From contig CALISD010000042.1 of the NCBI GenBank assembly GCA_938041955.1, positions 1 through 64,000 on the forward strand: DNA of 64,000 bases. The letters run 5' to 3'. Shown here one piece after another: positions 44,888 through 54,409 of this stretch. Position numbers and translations under genes: made by a program. Every line of letters starts with the position of its first letter. Position 1 is the stretch's first letter. This stretch comes from an uncultured Granulosicoccaceae bacterium (GTDB lineage: Bacteria; Pseudomonadota; Gammaproteobacteria; Granulosicoccales; Granulosicoccaceae). Below the pieces are notes generated by a model. That model was not told where the DNA came from. It ran no database searches and was given only the letters and a program-made list of their open reading frames with translations.

Positions 44888-45739
44888 ATGAAGATTATTC
44901 TTAGCCGAAAAGGGGTGGACAGCAGTGCAGGTGGGTTTGCGAGTCCGATATTTCCAAATTCAACGATGTGTTCCATTCCCATTCCTGATCGCCGTGCAGA
45001 GGTCAGATATCGCGATATGCACAGTATCGACACGCAGCGATCAATGGCTAAGCTGGTAAAGAATTTAAGTGGTGACAGAATCACCGGCAACACACGTGTG
45101 CACGTTGACCCTGATCTTGATCGAGCTTCGCTACCGAGGGCAGCTGAGTGGCAACCCTTGTTTGGGCAGTGCGGTGCAGCACAAAGCCACTTGCAAAGCC
45201 TGGGCGTTGGGGCGGGGGACGTGTTTCTTTTTTTTGGCTGGTTCAGACAAGTGGAAAGTTATCGCCGGCGTTGGCGTTATGTTCCGGGTGCGCCTGATCA
45301 GCACGTGATCTATGCATGGATGCAAGTGGAGTCTGTTGAGCTTGTTGATGATCTTAAACAAAACAAAAAGCTGAGTTGGGCGCACTATCACCCACATTGC
45401 ATTGCACCGTTTAGCGGTACGAATGTGATTTATCGTGCAAAGAAACAGCTGAGTTTCTCGAGCAGGAAGATAGCCGGAGCCGGGGTGTTTCGCGAGTACC
45501 GTGATAGTCTTAGTTTAACCAATCAGGGCTCCAGCCGTTCTCACTGGCGATTGCCTTTGTGGATGCATCCTCAAGGTAAGGAAAGCACGCTGAGCTATCA
45601 CTCTGATGCTACAAGATGGAAGCGTGGTGACGATCATGTATTGTTGCGATCCGCAGCACGCGGGCAGGAATTTGTTCTTGCTCTGGAGCATTACCCGGAG
45701 GCGTTACAGTGGTTGCGTGAGCTGTTAACAGCTGATTGA
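44888..45739 (+). CDS. Nmad3-like (nucleotide modification associated domain 3) protein
   Basis: 283 residues from the ATG at 44888. The N-terminus MKIILSRKGVDSSAGGFASP with a following SIPIPD segment, the VHVDPDL motif and the stretch LGVGAGDVFLFFGWFRQ match the Nmad3 family, predicted by comparative genomics to be linked to modified DNA bases. Biochemical activity is not known to me. A TTG two codons earlier is possible. Six bases after the glycosylase stop, so the two are probably co-transcribed. Assignment is from remembered family sequence. Confidence 0.7.
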   Translation: MKIILSRKGVDSSAGGFASPIFPNSTMCSIPIPDRRAEVRYRDMHSIDTQRSMAKLVKNLSGDRITGNTRVHVDPDLDRASLPRAAEWQPLFGQCGAAQSHLQSLGVGAGDVFLFFGWFRQVESYRRRWRYVPGAPDQHVIYAWMQVESVELVDDLKQNKKLSWAHYHPHCIAPFSGTNVIYRAKKQLSFSSRKIAGAGVFREYRDSLSLTNQGSSRSHWRLPLWMHPQGKESTLSYHSDATRWKRGDDHVLLRSAARGQEFVLALEHYPEALQWLRELLTAD

Positions 45740-45807
45740 GTTGAGATACCCCGCGTTTATACATAATGTCTGATCGACTGCTTTGAGGCGGGAGTATTCG
45801 GGGCAAT

Positions 45808-45835
45808 CAGGTATCAGGTATCAGGTATCAGGTGT
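45808..45835. repeat. Four-copy heptamer tandem repeat over a stop codon
   Basis: CAGGTAT repeats three times, followed by CAGGTGT (45808-45835). It covers the stop codon of the leftward membrane gene. Copy-number change could alter the C-terminus of that protein. Confidence 0.85.
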
Positions 45836-46430
45836 CTTTGCTTTCGCTACCGGTATCCGTAGTCTGTGAGAATTCCTCGATTGTGCTTTGATCAGTGAGC
45901 AGTTCCGGTCCGTCTTCATCATCAATCACCTCAACACCTTCAATCATTTTGTATCCTGGTGCGGGTAATTGATCCCTGCGTGATCTGGCAAGATAGCCGC
46001 CTGCAGCGCCGCCTACTGTAGTGAGTGTGAGCAAACCCAGTGTGAAGAACTGTGATAGCAACATCACAACACCGAATCCTGCAGCGACAGCCACCGTGCC
46101 GCCTACTTTTAAATTGGCACGAGTGCTTTGTTTGCGCCTTTCAGATTCAATTTCTTTTTGGGTTTTCTTGATTAATTTCTTTTGCGCGCGTTCTGCGGTG
46201 ACGTTGATTTTTTCGCGTTCGCTTGCGAATTGTTGCTTCAGGTTGGCGATACGCTGATCTGCGAGATGTCGTGAAATGGTGCCGAACCATAGAGTGATGA
46301 CTGTCGCCAGAAGCAAGATAACGAACAGCACCAGCATCGACTTTTCTAATAAACTGGTGACCGGGCTAAAGTGCACGAGCACTGCGATGATCAGCTGAGC
46401 CATCAATAAGCCGAGAAAAAAACGCAACAT
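45828..46430 (-). CDS. Membrane protein with coiled-coil middle, unknown
   Basis: About 200 residues. Two N-terminal transmembrane helices (residues 3-23 and 31-52) are followed by a charged coiled coil (about 60-108, rich in Lys and Glu), then a hydrophobic hairpin with VGGTVAVAAGFG and GGAAGGYLA, and an acidic tail ending SESKDT. Not recognised. The ATG at 46430 has AGGA upstream. Stop codon is inside the heptamer repeat. Confidence 0.65.
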   Translation of the reverse strand: MLRFFLGLLMAQLIIAVLVHFSPVTSLLEKSMLVLFVILLLATVITLWFGTISRHLADQRIANLKQQFASEREKINVTAERAQKKLIKKTQKEIESERRKQSTRANLKVGGTVAVAAGFGVVMLLSQFFTLGLLTLTTVGGAAGGYLARSRRDQLPAPGYKMIEGVEVIDDEDGPELLTDQSTIEEFSQTTDTGSESKDT

Positions 46431-46691
46431 GGAGGAATCCTGCACTGATCAAAAGAGCATTTTAGCTTAATCGCCGGGCGTCATTTCAAAAAACGATTCG
46501 AAGGCTGGTTGAAATGGCGTCAGCTGCGCGTTTTAGGTTTGCTGTAAGCGTGTGGATTGTGATTGAGCGGCGCTTACACGTAAATCGAATGTCCGATTTT
46601 TAACGTGGCGTTTGCGTGCCATTTCATCAGTGTCCAGAGCGCTAAAATAACTTATCCTACGCGCTTCCTGCTTACCTCAATTTCACTTGTT

Positions 46692-47414
46692 ATGGCTGTT
46701 TCCCGAAAACGCGAGTTTATCTATGGCGTGCGAGACACGCTACCGATGATTGTTGGTGCGATACCATTTGGCGTACTGTTCGGCGCACTGGCGACTACGG
46801 CGGGTTTGTCTGTCACGGCTACAATGGCCATGTCCTTATTTGTGTTTGCGGGCTCGAGCCAGTTTGTGGCGGCCAGTCTGATTGGTCAGGGTGTTGGTGT
46901 TGTGGTCATTGTGGTAACTACATTTTTCGTTAATCTGCGTCATGCACTTTACTCCGCCTCATTGGGTCCCTATGTGAAAGGCCTGCCGCAACGTTGGTTG
47001 TTGCCGTTGGGTTTTTTATTGACCGATGAAACCTATGCGGTGGTGATCAAGCGTTATAACGATACCCCGGACAATGGTCTTCGCCATTGGTATTTCCTGG
47101 GGTCGGCAGTTGCCATGTACGGCAATTGGCAGGTGTGCACAGCAATCGGGATTTTTGCCGGTAACAGTTTGCAGGGGATGTCGGAGTGGGGGCTTGAGTT
47201 TGCTATGGTGGTGACTTTTATCGGTATCGTGGTGCCGTTGATTACTCGCTTTCCAATGTTGGTCGCAGCTGTTGCAGCTATTGTTGTGGCTTTGATCGCA
47301 AAAGATTTACCTCACAATCTTGGATTGATTGTGGGCTCAATAGCGGGTGTGGTAACTGGTTTTGTGACGGAGCAGTTCGGTGAATCTAACGTGTCTCATG
47401 GTGAGAGTGAATAA
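46692..47414 (+). CDS. azlC: AzlC-family branched-chain amino acid exporter large subunit
   Basis: About 240 residues, with seven or so transmembrane helices. The AzlC signature [17 protein letters not shown] is followed by [16 protein letters not shown]. With AzlD it forms an exporter for branched-chain amino acids or analogues. The ATG at 46692 is chosen; a frame extension to 46605 is not conserved. Overlaps azlD (TAATG). Confidence 0.92.
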   Translation: MAVSRKREFIYGVRDTLPMIVGAIPFGVLFGALATTAGLSVTATMAMSLFVFAGSSQFVAASLIGQGVGVVVIVVTTFFVNLRHALYSASLGPYVKGLPQRWLLPLGFLLTDETYAVVIKRYNDTPDNGLRHWYFLGSAVAMYGNWQVCTAIGIFAGNSLQGMSEWGLEFAMVVTFIGIVVPLITRFPMLVAAVAAIVVALIAKDLPHNLGLIVGSIAGVVTGFVTEQFGESNVSHGESE

Positions 47415-47734
47415 TGAAAGAATTTGTACTTATTGTCTTTATGATGTTAGTCACTTTTGGTGTTCGATACCCTGTGCTGGCATTGGTGGGTCGAGTCAAT
47501 TTACCGTATTCAGTGCAACGTGCGCTTAAGTTTGTACCTGTCGCAGTATTGAGTGCGTTGAGTGCACCTATCGTGTTGACTAATGACGGGCAATGGAATG
47601 TATCTTTTGACAATGCCTATCTTGCTGCAAGCATTGTTGCGATTCTTGTTGCCTGGAAGACGCGCCATCTGCTGCTGACTATTGTCGTGGGTATGGCGGT
47701 ATTTGCATTTTGGCGAGTTGTTCTGAGTGCTTAG
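47414..47734 (+). CDS. azlD: AzlD-family transporter small subunit
   Basis: 106 residues with four hydrophobic segments, ending FAFWRVVLSA. It has the typical RYPVLALVGRVNLPYSVQRA start of AzlD. The ATG overlaps the azlC stop by one base, so the two are coupled. Confidence 0.92.
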   Translation: MKEFVLIVFMMLVTFGVRYPVLALVGRVNLPYSVQRALKFVPVAVLSALSAPIVLTNDGQWNVSFDNAYLAASIVAILVAWKTRHLLLTIVVGMAVFAFWRVVLSA

Positions 47735-47737
47735 TCT

Positions 47738-48226
47738 TCAAGCTGGCTCTTCTACCCGGTCTATAATCGGGCTCGAATAACTTAGCTCCATATCCCATGG
47801 AAAGTTGATCCAGGTGTTTTGAGGGACTTCCTTGATAAAGTCATCAACTTCTCTGCGACCTTCGGGTTTTGCATAGACGGTGACAAAACGCGCTTTGGGT
47901 ACCAGCGCCCTAACGGCGCGCGCCGTGGTGCCTGTATCAACCAGATCATCAATAAGCAAAAAGCCGCTGCCATCGCCAAACATGGGGTCTACGGTTTTTA
48001 GTATTTCTGTTTCGCCTTTGTCTTGTTTGTCATAAGTTTTTATGCAGATGGTGTCGAGCAGTCGAATATTTAGTTCTCGTGCGATGATAGCGGCCGGAAT
48101 CATGCCGCCCCGGGTGATGGCAATCGCGCCTTGCCATTGATTCGCTGGCATAAGCTGGTGCGCGAGTGTTCTGGTATCGCGATGTAGTTCTTCCCATGAG
48201 ACAAAGAAGTTTTCTGTTCGATTCAT
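47738..48226 (-). CDS. gpt: Xanthine-guanine phosphoribosyltransferase
   Basis: Salvages guanine and xanthine using PRPP. 162 residues. The PRPP loop is FLLIDDLVDTGTTARAVR and the base region WDMELSYSS agrees with XGPRT. Five bases after apt on the same strand, convergent with azlD with a 3-bp gap. Confidence 0.93.
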   Translation of the reverse strand: MNRTENFFVSWEELHRDTRTLAHQLMPANQWQGAIAITRGGMIPAAIIARELNIRLLDTICIKTYDKQDKGETEILKTVDPMFGDGSGFLLIDDLVDTGTTARAVRALVPKARFVTVYAKPEGRREVDDFIKEVPQNTWINFPWDMELSYSSPIIDRVEEPA

Positions 48227-48231
48227 ATTGA

Positions 48232-48792
48232 TTATTCGCCTTCGAATTCGCAGATACTAAAAACATCAAAACCAGCGCTTTTCAGTTTGGCCGAGCCACC
48301 GAGGTCAGGTAAATCAATGATGGCGGCAGCCTCAACAATCTCGCCACCAAGCTTCGTTATGAGTGAGCTGGCGGCAAGCATGGTGCCTCCAGTGGCGATC
48401 AGATCGTCAAGCAATAAGACTTTGTCACCTTTGCTGATAGCGTCTTTGTGTAGCTCTACTTCGGCGATGCCGTACTCAAGTTCATAGGATTCACTGACGG
48501 TGTCAAACGGTAGCTTTCCGCGTTTGCGTACCGGAACCAGGCTGGTGCTGAGTTCATAGGCAAGTGCACCGCCGATGATAAAGCCGCGTGCATCAATACA
48601 AGCCAGTGCATCAAAGTTTTTTTCGTAGTACCTGTGTACGAAACAATCGACTAAGCGTCTGAATGTCGCGGGGTTTTGCAGTAGTGGTGTGATGTCTCTG
48701 AATTGCACTCCGGCTACTGGCCAATCCGGGATGGTACGCACGCGTGTGCGGATGTATTCACTGAAATAACTGTCTTGATTGCTTCGGCTCAT
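48232..48792 (-). CDS. apt: Adenine phosphoribosyltransferase
   Basis: Converts adenine and PRPP to AMP. 186 residues; PRPP loop [18 protein letters not shown], substrate region [14 protein letters not shown]. Overlaps the DAHP synthase gene by 4 bp (ATGA), so it is coupled to it. Confidence 0.95.
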   Translation of the reverse strand: MSRSNQDSYFSEYIRTRVRTIPDWPVAGVQFRDITPLLQNPATFRRLVDCFVHRYYEKNFDALACIDARGFIIGGALAYELSTSLVPVRKRGKLPFDTVSESYELEYGIAEVELHKDAISKGDKVLLLDDLIATGGTMLAASSLITKLGGEIVEAAAIIDLPDLGGSAKLKSAGFDVFSICEFEGE

Positions 48793-49859
48793 GAGTTGAT
48801 ACGCGCGTCCAGTGGTGTAGCCAATTGAGTGGCCATATTGGCGAACAACTGCTCGGTTGTTTCCCAGTTAATGCAGGCGTCGGTGATTGATACACCGTAT
48901 TTAAGGTCTTGCGCGTCTTTACCGAGCTTTTGATTGCCATCATGCAGGTGACTTTCAAGCATCAATCCGATAATTGACCGGTTACCTTCAACGATCTGTT
49001 TAGTGACATTATCCGCCACCAACGGTTGCAGTGTATGGTCTTTGTGTGAGTTGGCATGGCTGCAATCAACAATGAGGCTAGGGTTAAGCTTAGCATCGCC
49101 GAGTGCTTTCTCAGCCACCGCCACGCTGACTGAATCGTAGTTAGGTTCAGAACCGCCACGTAAAATGACATGGCCATACTTGTTGCCGCTGGTTGTCAGC
49201 CTGGTTACCTGGCCGTCGCCGTTGATACCAAGAAAACGGTGCGGTGATGATGCTGACTTCAATGCATTGATGGCGATGTCCAGGCTGCCGTCAGTGCCGT
49301 TTTTAAACCCTACCGGGGTCGATAAGCCGCTCGACATTTCGCGATGAGTTTGCGACTCAGAAGTTCGGGCTCCAATTGCAGTCCAGGAGAAGAGGTCAGA
49401 CAAGTATTGTGGGCTGATTGGATCAAGCGCTTCAGTGCCTGCCGGAATGCCGAGTTCTGCAAGTGCCACCAAAAGCTGACGAGCTTTTTTTAAGCCTTTC
49501 TCGATGTGGAAAGAATCGTTGAGATCAGGGTCGTTCACAAAGCCTTTCCAACCGACAGTGGTCCGAGGTTTCTCGAAGTACACTCGCATCACGATATATA
49601 GCGTGTCTTTGTGTTTATCGTGTTCCGCTTTGAGGCGACGGGCATATTCCATTGCTGCATCAACGTCGTGTATTGAGCAAGGGCCAGCTACCACGAGCAA
49701 ACGCGGGTCCTTTCGATTCAGGATTTGTTCGATAGTTCGCCGCGACTCATAGACGAACTCGCTGGCGGCGGTCGGACAAGGTACAGATTGGTGAAGCTCC
49801 CTGGGGGTAATAAGGACGCTTTCCGAGACGATATTGACGTCGCTCAGGTTGTTGTTCAC
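48789..49859 (-). CDS. 3-deoxy-7-phosphoheptulonate (DAHP) synthase, class I
   Basis: First step of the shikimate pathway: phosphoenolpyruvate plus erythrose 4-phosphate to DAHP. 356 residues. [52 protein letters not shown] and [12 protein letters not shown] are the type I signatures. The feedback specificity (Phe, Tyr or Trp) cannot be read from sequence. Heads an unusual operon with apt and gpt. Confidence 0.95.
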   Translation of the reverse strand: MNNNLSDVNIVSESVLITPRELHQSVPCPTAASEFVYESRRTIEQILNRKDPRLLVVAGPCSIHDVDAAMEYARRLKAEHDKHKDTLYIVMRVYFEKPRTTVGWKGFVNDPDLNDSFHIEKGLKKARQLLVALAELGIPAGTEALDPISPQYLSDLFSWTAIGARTSESQTHREMSSGLSTPVGFKNGTDGSLDIAINALKSASSPHRFLGINGDGQVTRLTTSGNKYGHVILRGGSEPNYDSVSVAVAEKALGDAKLNPSLIVDCSHANSHKDHTLQPLVADNVTKQIVEGNRSIIGLMLESHLHDGNQKLGKDAQDLKYGVSITDACINWETTEQLFANMATQLATPLDARINS

Positions 49860-50035
49860 GGTTGAATCTTTCCTGTGTTGTCTTTGACCGAAAATGATTG
49901 CCTGCAGTGTATGAGACTATCGGGAAGATTACAAAGGTGAAATTCTGCGCCGGGTCGGTGGCTCCATGGATGCCTGCGGTGCATCCGATGTAGAGCGGTA
50001 GAATGGCAGCCAGACATGGCTGGCCAAGTGTGGGC

Positions 50036-51184
50036 TTAGTTAATAATCACGCTGCCGTTTTCAATTTTTAATCCGGCATCTCCGGACAATACCGATGCCA
50101 GTGCAGGGCCGATCAGTTGGCCTCTCCAGCCTTGCATGACCGCTGTATCTGTTTTGCCCTTGATCAGGTCCTCCATGGATTTTCGTGGCGCCAATATCGA
50201 GGGGTTAATCTCAAGCTTACGAGAATGTATTTTCGCTACCGCCGTGAGCAGGTCAAGTGCCGCATCCTGATCTGCGGTGAGCTTCTCTTTGCGTTTGGAT
50301 TGGTCAGGTTCTACTGGCGTGGTGTCTTTTGCCTTATTAATGCAGGTGGTTAAAGCTTTTCCGTGGCTACGGATGGTGCCATCGTTTAATCCGCGAATGT
50401 GCTTCAGCTCGTCAATACTGGTGGGCATCTGTTTGGCCAGATCCATCATGACTTCATCTTTAAGTAACCAGTTGCGTGGCAGGTTACGGTCCCTCGCAGT
50501 TAATTCGCGCCATTTGGCCAGCTGCTGTGCAACCGCGAGGCGACCTCCTTTTAGTTTGTCTATGCCCCGCAGACGGCGCCACACCTCGTCAGCGGGTTTT
50601 TCATACAGGTCTGCGCGAGTCAGGTTTTGCCATTCGGAATCAAGCCAATGCAGGCGATTAAGCTCTGTTAGCTTGTCTCTCATGATGGGATACATGCGAG
50701 CCAGATAGATCACGTCATCGGCAGCGTATTCGAGTTGCTGTTCTGGCAGTGGTCTTCGTGTCCAGTCTGCTCGGGAGTGTGTTTTGGCTAAGCTGATACT
50801 GAGCACTTCATTGACCAGATTGCCGTAACCTATTTGTTCTGCATGGCCGAGTAGCGGGGCGGCGATTTGTGTATCGAACAGGTTGACCGGTACCTCGCCA
50901 CGAAGCCAATAAAAGATTTCAAGGTCCTGGCTTGCGGCGTGAAGTATTTTTATGATGCCGGGGTCGTAAATGACATCAAGAATCGGGTCAATTGAATCCA
51001 GTTCCAGCGGGTCAATACAAGCTACGCGGTCTGCGGTGGCTACCTGCAATAAGCAGAGCTCAGGGCGGTAGGTGCGCTCACGCAGGAATTCTGTATCAAG
51101 TGCAAGCCACTCTTCTGTGGCTACTTCTTCTGCAAACTGCGCTAGTGCATCAGGCGTTTTTATGAAGAGAATTTTGTTGCTCAT
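50036..51184 (-). CDS. rnd: Ribonuclease D
   Basis: 3'-5' exoribonuclease for tRNA 3'-end maturation. 382 residues. The DEDDy exonuclease residues lie in ALDTEFLRERTY, HAASQDLEIFYW and YAADDVIYLARM, and an HRDC domain follows (about 210-295). AGAGAG precedes the ATG. Standalone. Confidence 0.95.
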   Translation of the reverse strand: MSNKILFIKTPDALAQFAEEVATEEWLALDTEFLRERTYRPELCLLQVATADRVACIDPLELDSIDPILDVIYDPGIIKILHAASQDLEIFYWLRGEVPVNLFDTQIAAPLLGHAEQIGYGNLVNEVLSISLAKTHSRADWTRRPLPEQQLEYAADDVIYLARMYPIMRDKLTELNRLHWLDSEWQNLTRADLYEKPADEVWRRLRGIDKLKGGRLAVAQQLAKWRELTARDRNLPRNWLLKDEVMMDLAKQMPTSIDELKHIRGLNDGTIRSHGKALTTCINKAKDTTPVEPDQSKRKEKLTADQDAALDLLTAVAKIHSRKLEINPSILAPRKSMEDLIKGKTDTAVMQGWRGQLIGPALASVLSGDAGLKIENGSVIIN

Positions 51185-51321
51185 ACGGCTCTCTGTTTTC
51201 TCGACCCGTATGATACCCCTAGCGTAAAACAGGCGGGCAACTTTATCCCGCCCCTGAGCATTTGGCGAAGAACCAGCCGCAGGTGTGAACCCGTGGCTTA
51301 GCTCTTTAGCTGGTTTTGGAT

Positions 51322-51723
51322 CTAGCCGTGAATCTGGCGAGGGTCGCCGGTACCAAAAAACTTGTGCGTCTGAACGAGATACTCCTGATCATCGTTGGCA
51401 GCGTTAAGTTCCATCAGGCTTTCGCGTAAGTCATCCGCCTCATCAAGGCGATTTGATGCGACCAGGGCGTGCATCAGGATTTTACGTGTTTGATCAGAAT
51501 TGCCTGCGAGTTGCTCAGCTGAGTCCTGCAGAATCTGACAGGCTTCATTGTAGTTGCCGCGTGCGAGCTCAACGCTTGCGAGGCCGATTGGCCCTGCAGA
51601 GTGTTCCGGTGCTGCATCAGAAATTAATTCGAAAGCAGGTTGTGCCTCGTCTACTAGACCTGTTGCCAGACAGCTTATAGCGAGTCCATTCAGGTAGGTA
51701 AGGTCCTGGTTATTCATCGTCAT
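51322..51723 (-). CDS. Small TPR-like protein
   Basis: About 133 residues made of helical hairpins that resemble tetratricopeptide repeats (LNGLAISCLATGLVDEAQPA, IGLASVELARGNYNEACQIL, ILMHALVASNRLDEADDL). Similar small TPR proteins act as secretion chaperones, but nothing nearby supports that here. Start is ATG at 51723 or 51717, the second having GGGGA upstream; a longer frame to 51789 is possible. Confidence 0.6.
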   Translation of the reverse strand: MTMNNQDLTYLNGLAISCLATGLVDEAQPAFELISDAAPEHSAGPIGLASVELARGNYNEACQILQDSAEQLAGNSDQTRKILMHALVASNRLDEADDLRESLMELNAANDDQEYLVQTHKFFGTGDPRQIHG

Positions 51724-51841
51724 CCCCGTTTCTCTGCGTCTATCGCGCAGATGAGTTTTAATATTGTCACGACGGGTAGCGGCACTCACTGTGATGACTT
51801 GAAGCTGTCTCCGAATGCAGAGCGGTTGGCTTTGTGGTTTG

Positions 51842-52630
51842 TTAGCTATTCGGCGGTGGTGGGGCTTTTTTGTTTAGAAAATTGTCGACTGCTTCAACTG
51901 TTTCTGCATCCATCATGTTGGTTGCCATTACTTGCGCTGCGTACTGATAGGCCTGGTCGATGTTTTTCGGCTGCTGAGCATAGAACATAGATTTGCCTAT
52001 TGTTCGTGCACTTTTTGGCTTGCCGGCAATTTTATTTGCCAGTTGCTTTGTGGTGTTATCTAGCAGATCAGGCTCTACACTGTGGTTGATCAATCCATAT
52101 TCGACTGCCGTGTCGGCATCAATGAACTCGCCCGTCAGTAGCATTTCCAGCGCACGCTTCGAATTGATGCTGCGCGACAGCGCAACGGATGGGGTGCTGC
52201 AGAACAGACCGAGATTGATTCCGGATACTGCAAACTGTGCGGTATTGGCGGCAATGGCGAGATCACAGGTGGCGACCAGTTGGCAGCCGGCTGCGGTGGC
52301 CAGACCCTGGACGCTGGCGATCACGGGTTGCGGGATATTTCTGATGGTTTGCATCATGGTCGAGCAACTACTGAACAGGGCCTTGTAGTAATCCTCACCA
52401 TGATTGCTACGCATTTGGCGTAGGTCGTGGCCTGCACAAAATGCTCTACCGCGGGCGTTTAGGATCACTACTGCGACAGAATCGTCTTTGCCAACCTCAG
52501 ACAGTGTGGTTTGCAATTCAGCCAGCATCTCTTCGGATAGCGCGTTAAACTTGTTGGGTCGATTGAGGGTGAGTGTTGCCACTCGATTATCGATGACTGT
52601 TTCTAATATCGAATCTGTATTTTCATTCAC
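51842..52630 (-). CDS. Enoyl-CoA hydratase/isomerase family protein
   Basis: 262 residues, crotonase fold. The oxyanion-hole segments are ARGRAFCAGHDLRQM and GLATAAGCQLVATCDLAIA. The GHDLRQM form recalls the ECHDC3 branch, whose acyl-CoA substrate is unclear. The usual catalytic Glu residues of hydratases are not clearly present. Divergent from the thioesterase gene. Confidence 0.88.
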   Translation of the reverse strand: MNENTDSILETVIDNRVATLTLNRPNKFNALSEEMLAELQTTLSEVGKDDSVAVVILNARGRAFCAGHDLRQMRSNHGEDYYKALFSSCSTMMQTIRNIPQPVIASVQGLATAAGCQLVATCDLAIAANTAQFAVSGINLGLFCSTPSVALSRSINSKRALEMLLTGEFIDADTAVEYGLINHSVEPDLLDNTTKQLANKIAGKPKSARTIGKSMFYAQQPKNIDQAYQYAAQVMATNMMDAETVEAVDNFLNKKAPPPPNS

Positions 52631-52713
52631 AGGTGGTTCTCCGCAACTACTACTGGTGCCTTAAGAAACGTGGCTTAAACTATAGTCTTCGTGTGACAGG
52701 GCAGGCAAGGCAT

Positions 52714-53157
52714 ATGTCAAAAATTACTGTACAGGATTTTCAGCAACTAGCCAGTGAGCGGCTGCCGTTTGCCGAGCTTATGGGTTTGCAGTTGCAGTCT
52801 ATTGACGCGGATGGTTTGTGGATGCGCGCCTGCTACAATGATTCGTTTCTGCGCCCGGGTGGAACCATAGCGGGCCCGGTGATGATGGGGCTGGCGGATG
52901 CTGCCATATACGCGTTGATATTGAGTCGTATCGGACCGGTCGAGCTGGCAGTTACCACCAGTTTGAATATCAATTTTCTGCGCAAACCTGCTCCTGGAGA
53001 TATCGTCGCCAGGGCAACCCCTTTAAAGTTTGGCAAGCGATTGGTGATTGGTGAAGTTGCCATGTACAGTGCCAGTCAACACACTGATATTGAAAATTTC
53101 ACGGATCGTGAAATAGTCGCCCATGCTACCGCCACCTATTCCATTCCGCCCATCTGA
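52714..53157 (+). CDS. PaaI-type hotdog thioesterase
   Basis: 147 residues; hotdog-fold acyl-CoA thioesterase. The region RPGGTIAGPVMMGLADAAIY is the active-site helix, and TTSLNINFLRKPAPGDIVA follows. The ATG at 52714 has AAGG upstream. Followed 14 bp later by the dehalogenase gene. Confidence 0.82.
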   Translation: MSKITVQDFQQLASERLPFAELMGLQLQSIDADGLWMRACYNDSFLRPGGTIAGPVMMGLADAAIYALILSRIGPVELAVTTSLNINFLRKPAPGDIVARATPLKFGKRLVIGEVAMYSASQHTDIENFTDREIVAHATATYSIPPI

Positions 53158-53171
53158 AACAGAAGAAAATA

Positions 53172-53861
53172 ATGAGTGACACACCACTTGATATAAAGGC
53201 TTGCGTATTTGATGCCTACGGTACCTTGTTTGATGTACATTCGGCTGTAGGTGCTCACCGACAGCGCCTAGGCAAGCAGGCAAATGAGGTCTCAAACACC
53301 TGGCGAACCAAGCAATTGGAATATACCTGGCTGCGCAGCCTGATGGGAGACTATGCGGATTTTTGGCAAGTCACCGGCGAGGCACTTGACTACTCGCTTG
53401 ACGCACACGGCATTAAAGATGATGCCTTACACGATGATTTGATGCAGGCCTATTTAAAGCTTGAGCCGTATGAGGAAGTGCATCAGGTGTTGTCTGCATT
53501 GAAGGATGCAGGATACAAAACTGCTATCCTGAGCAATGGGGCGCCGCCAATGCTGGAGGCAGCCATTCGCGGTGCGGGCATTGATGATTTGCTTGATGAA
53601 AGCCTTAGTGTGGATGATCTTCAGATTTTTAAGCCTGACCCGCGAGTGTATGAACTTGTGACGAAGGCTTTTGCAGTCGAGCCGGAGCAGGTGTTGTTTC
53701 AATCATCCAACGCATGGGATGCATCAGGCGCTGCGAGCTTTGGCTTTAAAGTGCTGTGGGTGAACCGGTTTTCACAGCGTCCCGAGCGTTTGCCGTCGAA
53801 GCCGGATTATGAGGCGACGGATCTGAAACGATTGCTTGAGTTGCTTAAGATTTCCGGTTGA
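53172..53861 (+). CDS. (S)-2-haloacid dehalogenase-type HAD hydrolase
   Basis: 229 residues. HAD motif I with the nucleophilic Asp is FDAYGTLFDV, motif II TAILSNGAPPML, motif III/IV KPDPRVYELV and SSNAWDASGAASFGF, all in the form typical of haloacid dehalogenase type II. It hydrolyses 2-haloalkanoic acids in characterised members; the real substrate here is not shown. Co-directional with the thioesterase. Confidence 0.88.
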   Translation: MSDTPLDIKACVFDAYGTLFDVHSAVGAHRQRLGKQANEVSNTWRTKQLEYTWLRSLMGDYADFWQVTGEALDYSLDAHGIKDDALHDDLMQAYLKLEPYEEVHQVLSALKDAGYKTAILSNGAPPMLEAAIRGAGIDDLLDESLSVDDLQIFKPDPRVYELVTKAFAVEPEQVLFQSSNAWDASGAASFGFKVLWVNRFSQRPERLPSKPDYEATDLKRLLELLKISG

Positions 53862-54178
53862 CGGTAGAGTAAAAAAGCAGCACGACACCTATACAGGTGC
53901 CGTGCAATACCCCAATCGCTTTGGCTCGGACTATGTTTTTAACCTGCATCGTTCCCTAACGCAGTCTCTTATTACTGTCCGGCTATTTATATAGATAGCG
54001 ACCAAGCCATTGATGTTAATTCGTGTTTCGCAAACGTAAAAAATTTTGAATGCGTTAACTGATCAACAAGCAACGAAATTGTTATCGGCAACAAGCGGGA
54101 TTCTTTGATCGAATAGTAACTGCTGATTTGACGATTACTTGTACTTAGTAGGGTTTGCCTGATGTTAGTCGGTATTGA
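53862..54178. other. Intergenic stretch, 317 bp
   Basis: Between the convergent dehalogenase and CDGSH genes. It contains the hairpin at 53881-53906; the remainder is AT-rich without a credible gene. Confidence 0.5.
53872..53906 (-). terminator. Probable leftward terminator
   Basis: GCACGACACCT (53881-53891) pairs with AGGTGCCGTGC (53896-53906) with one mismatch. Reading leftward the hairpin is followed by GCTTTTTT. It is 273 bp beyond the CDGSH gene. Confidence 0.5.
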
Positions 54179-54409
54179 CTATGAGTTCTTATGGCTTCCG
54201 TCACACAAAGGTGCGTTGCCTGTCTTTTTGCAATTGCAGAAAAACAAGCGCCCATCTTTTTCCGCTGTGTATTTAACCGGTTTGAACTCCGATCCTTTAT
54301 GTGATCCATCGCAAAAAGGCTGCTTGCTGCTTTGTCCGCATGAGCACCAGAAGTAGTCTTTGCCCTCTTCTACGTCTATTGGCGCAGGTTGATTGTTTTC
54401 GTTGCTCAT
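54179..54409 (-). CDS. Tandem CDGSH iron-sulfur protein
   Basis: 76 residues. Two CDGSH motifs are present: CSCGQSSKQPFCDGSH and CNCKKTGNAPLCDGSH, each with three Cys and one His, so two 2Fe-2S clusters are expected. Small bacterial tandem CDGSH proteins are soluble electron-transfer or redox-sensing candidates. Overlaps the membrane gene by 4 bp (ATGA), a coupled pair. Confidence 0.92.
   Translation of the reverse strand: MSNENNQPAPIDVEEGKDYFWCSCGQSSKQPFCDGSHKGSEFKPVKYTAEKDGRLFFCNCKKTGNAPLCDGSHKNS

Noticed and set aside
53881-53906. Rightward terminator of the dehalogenase gene
   Set aside because: The hairpin has no T-run on the plus strand; only the leftward direction has one.
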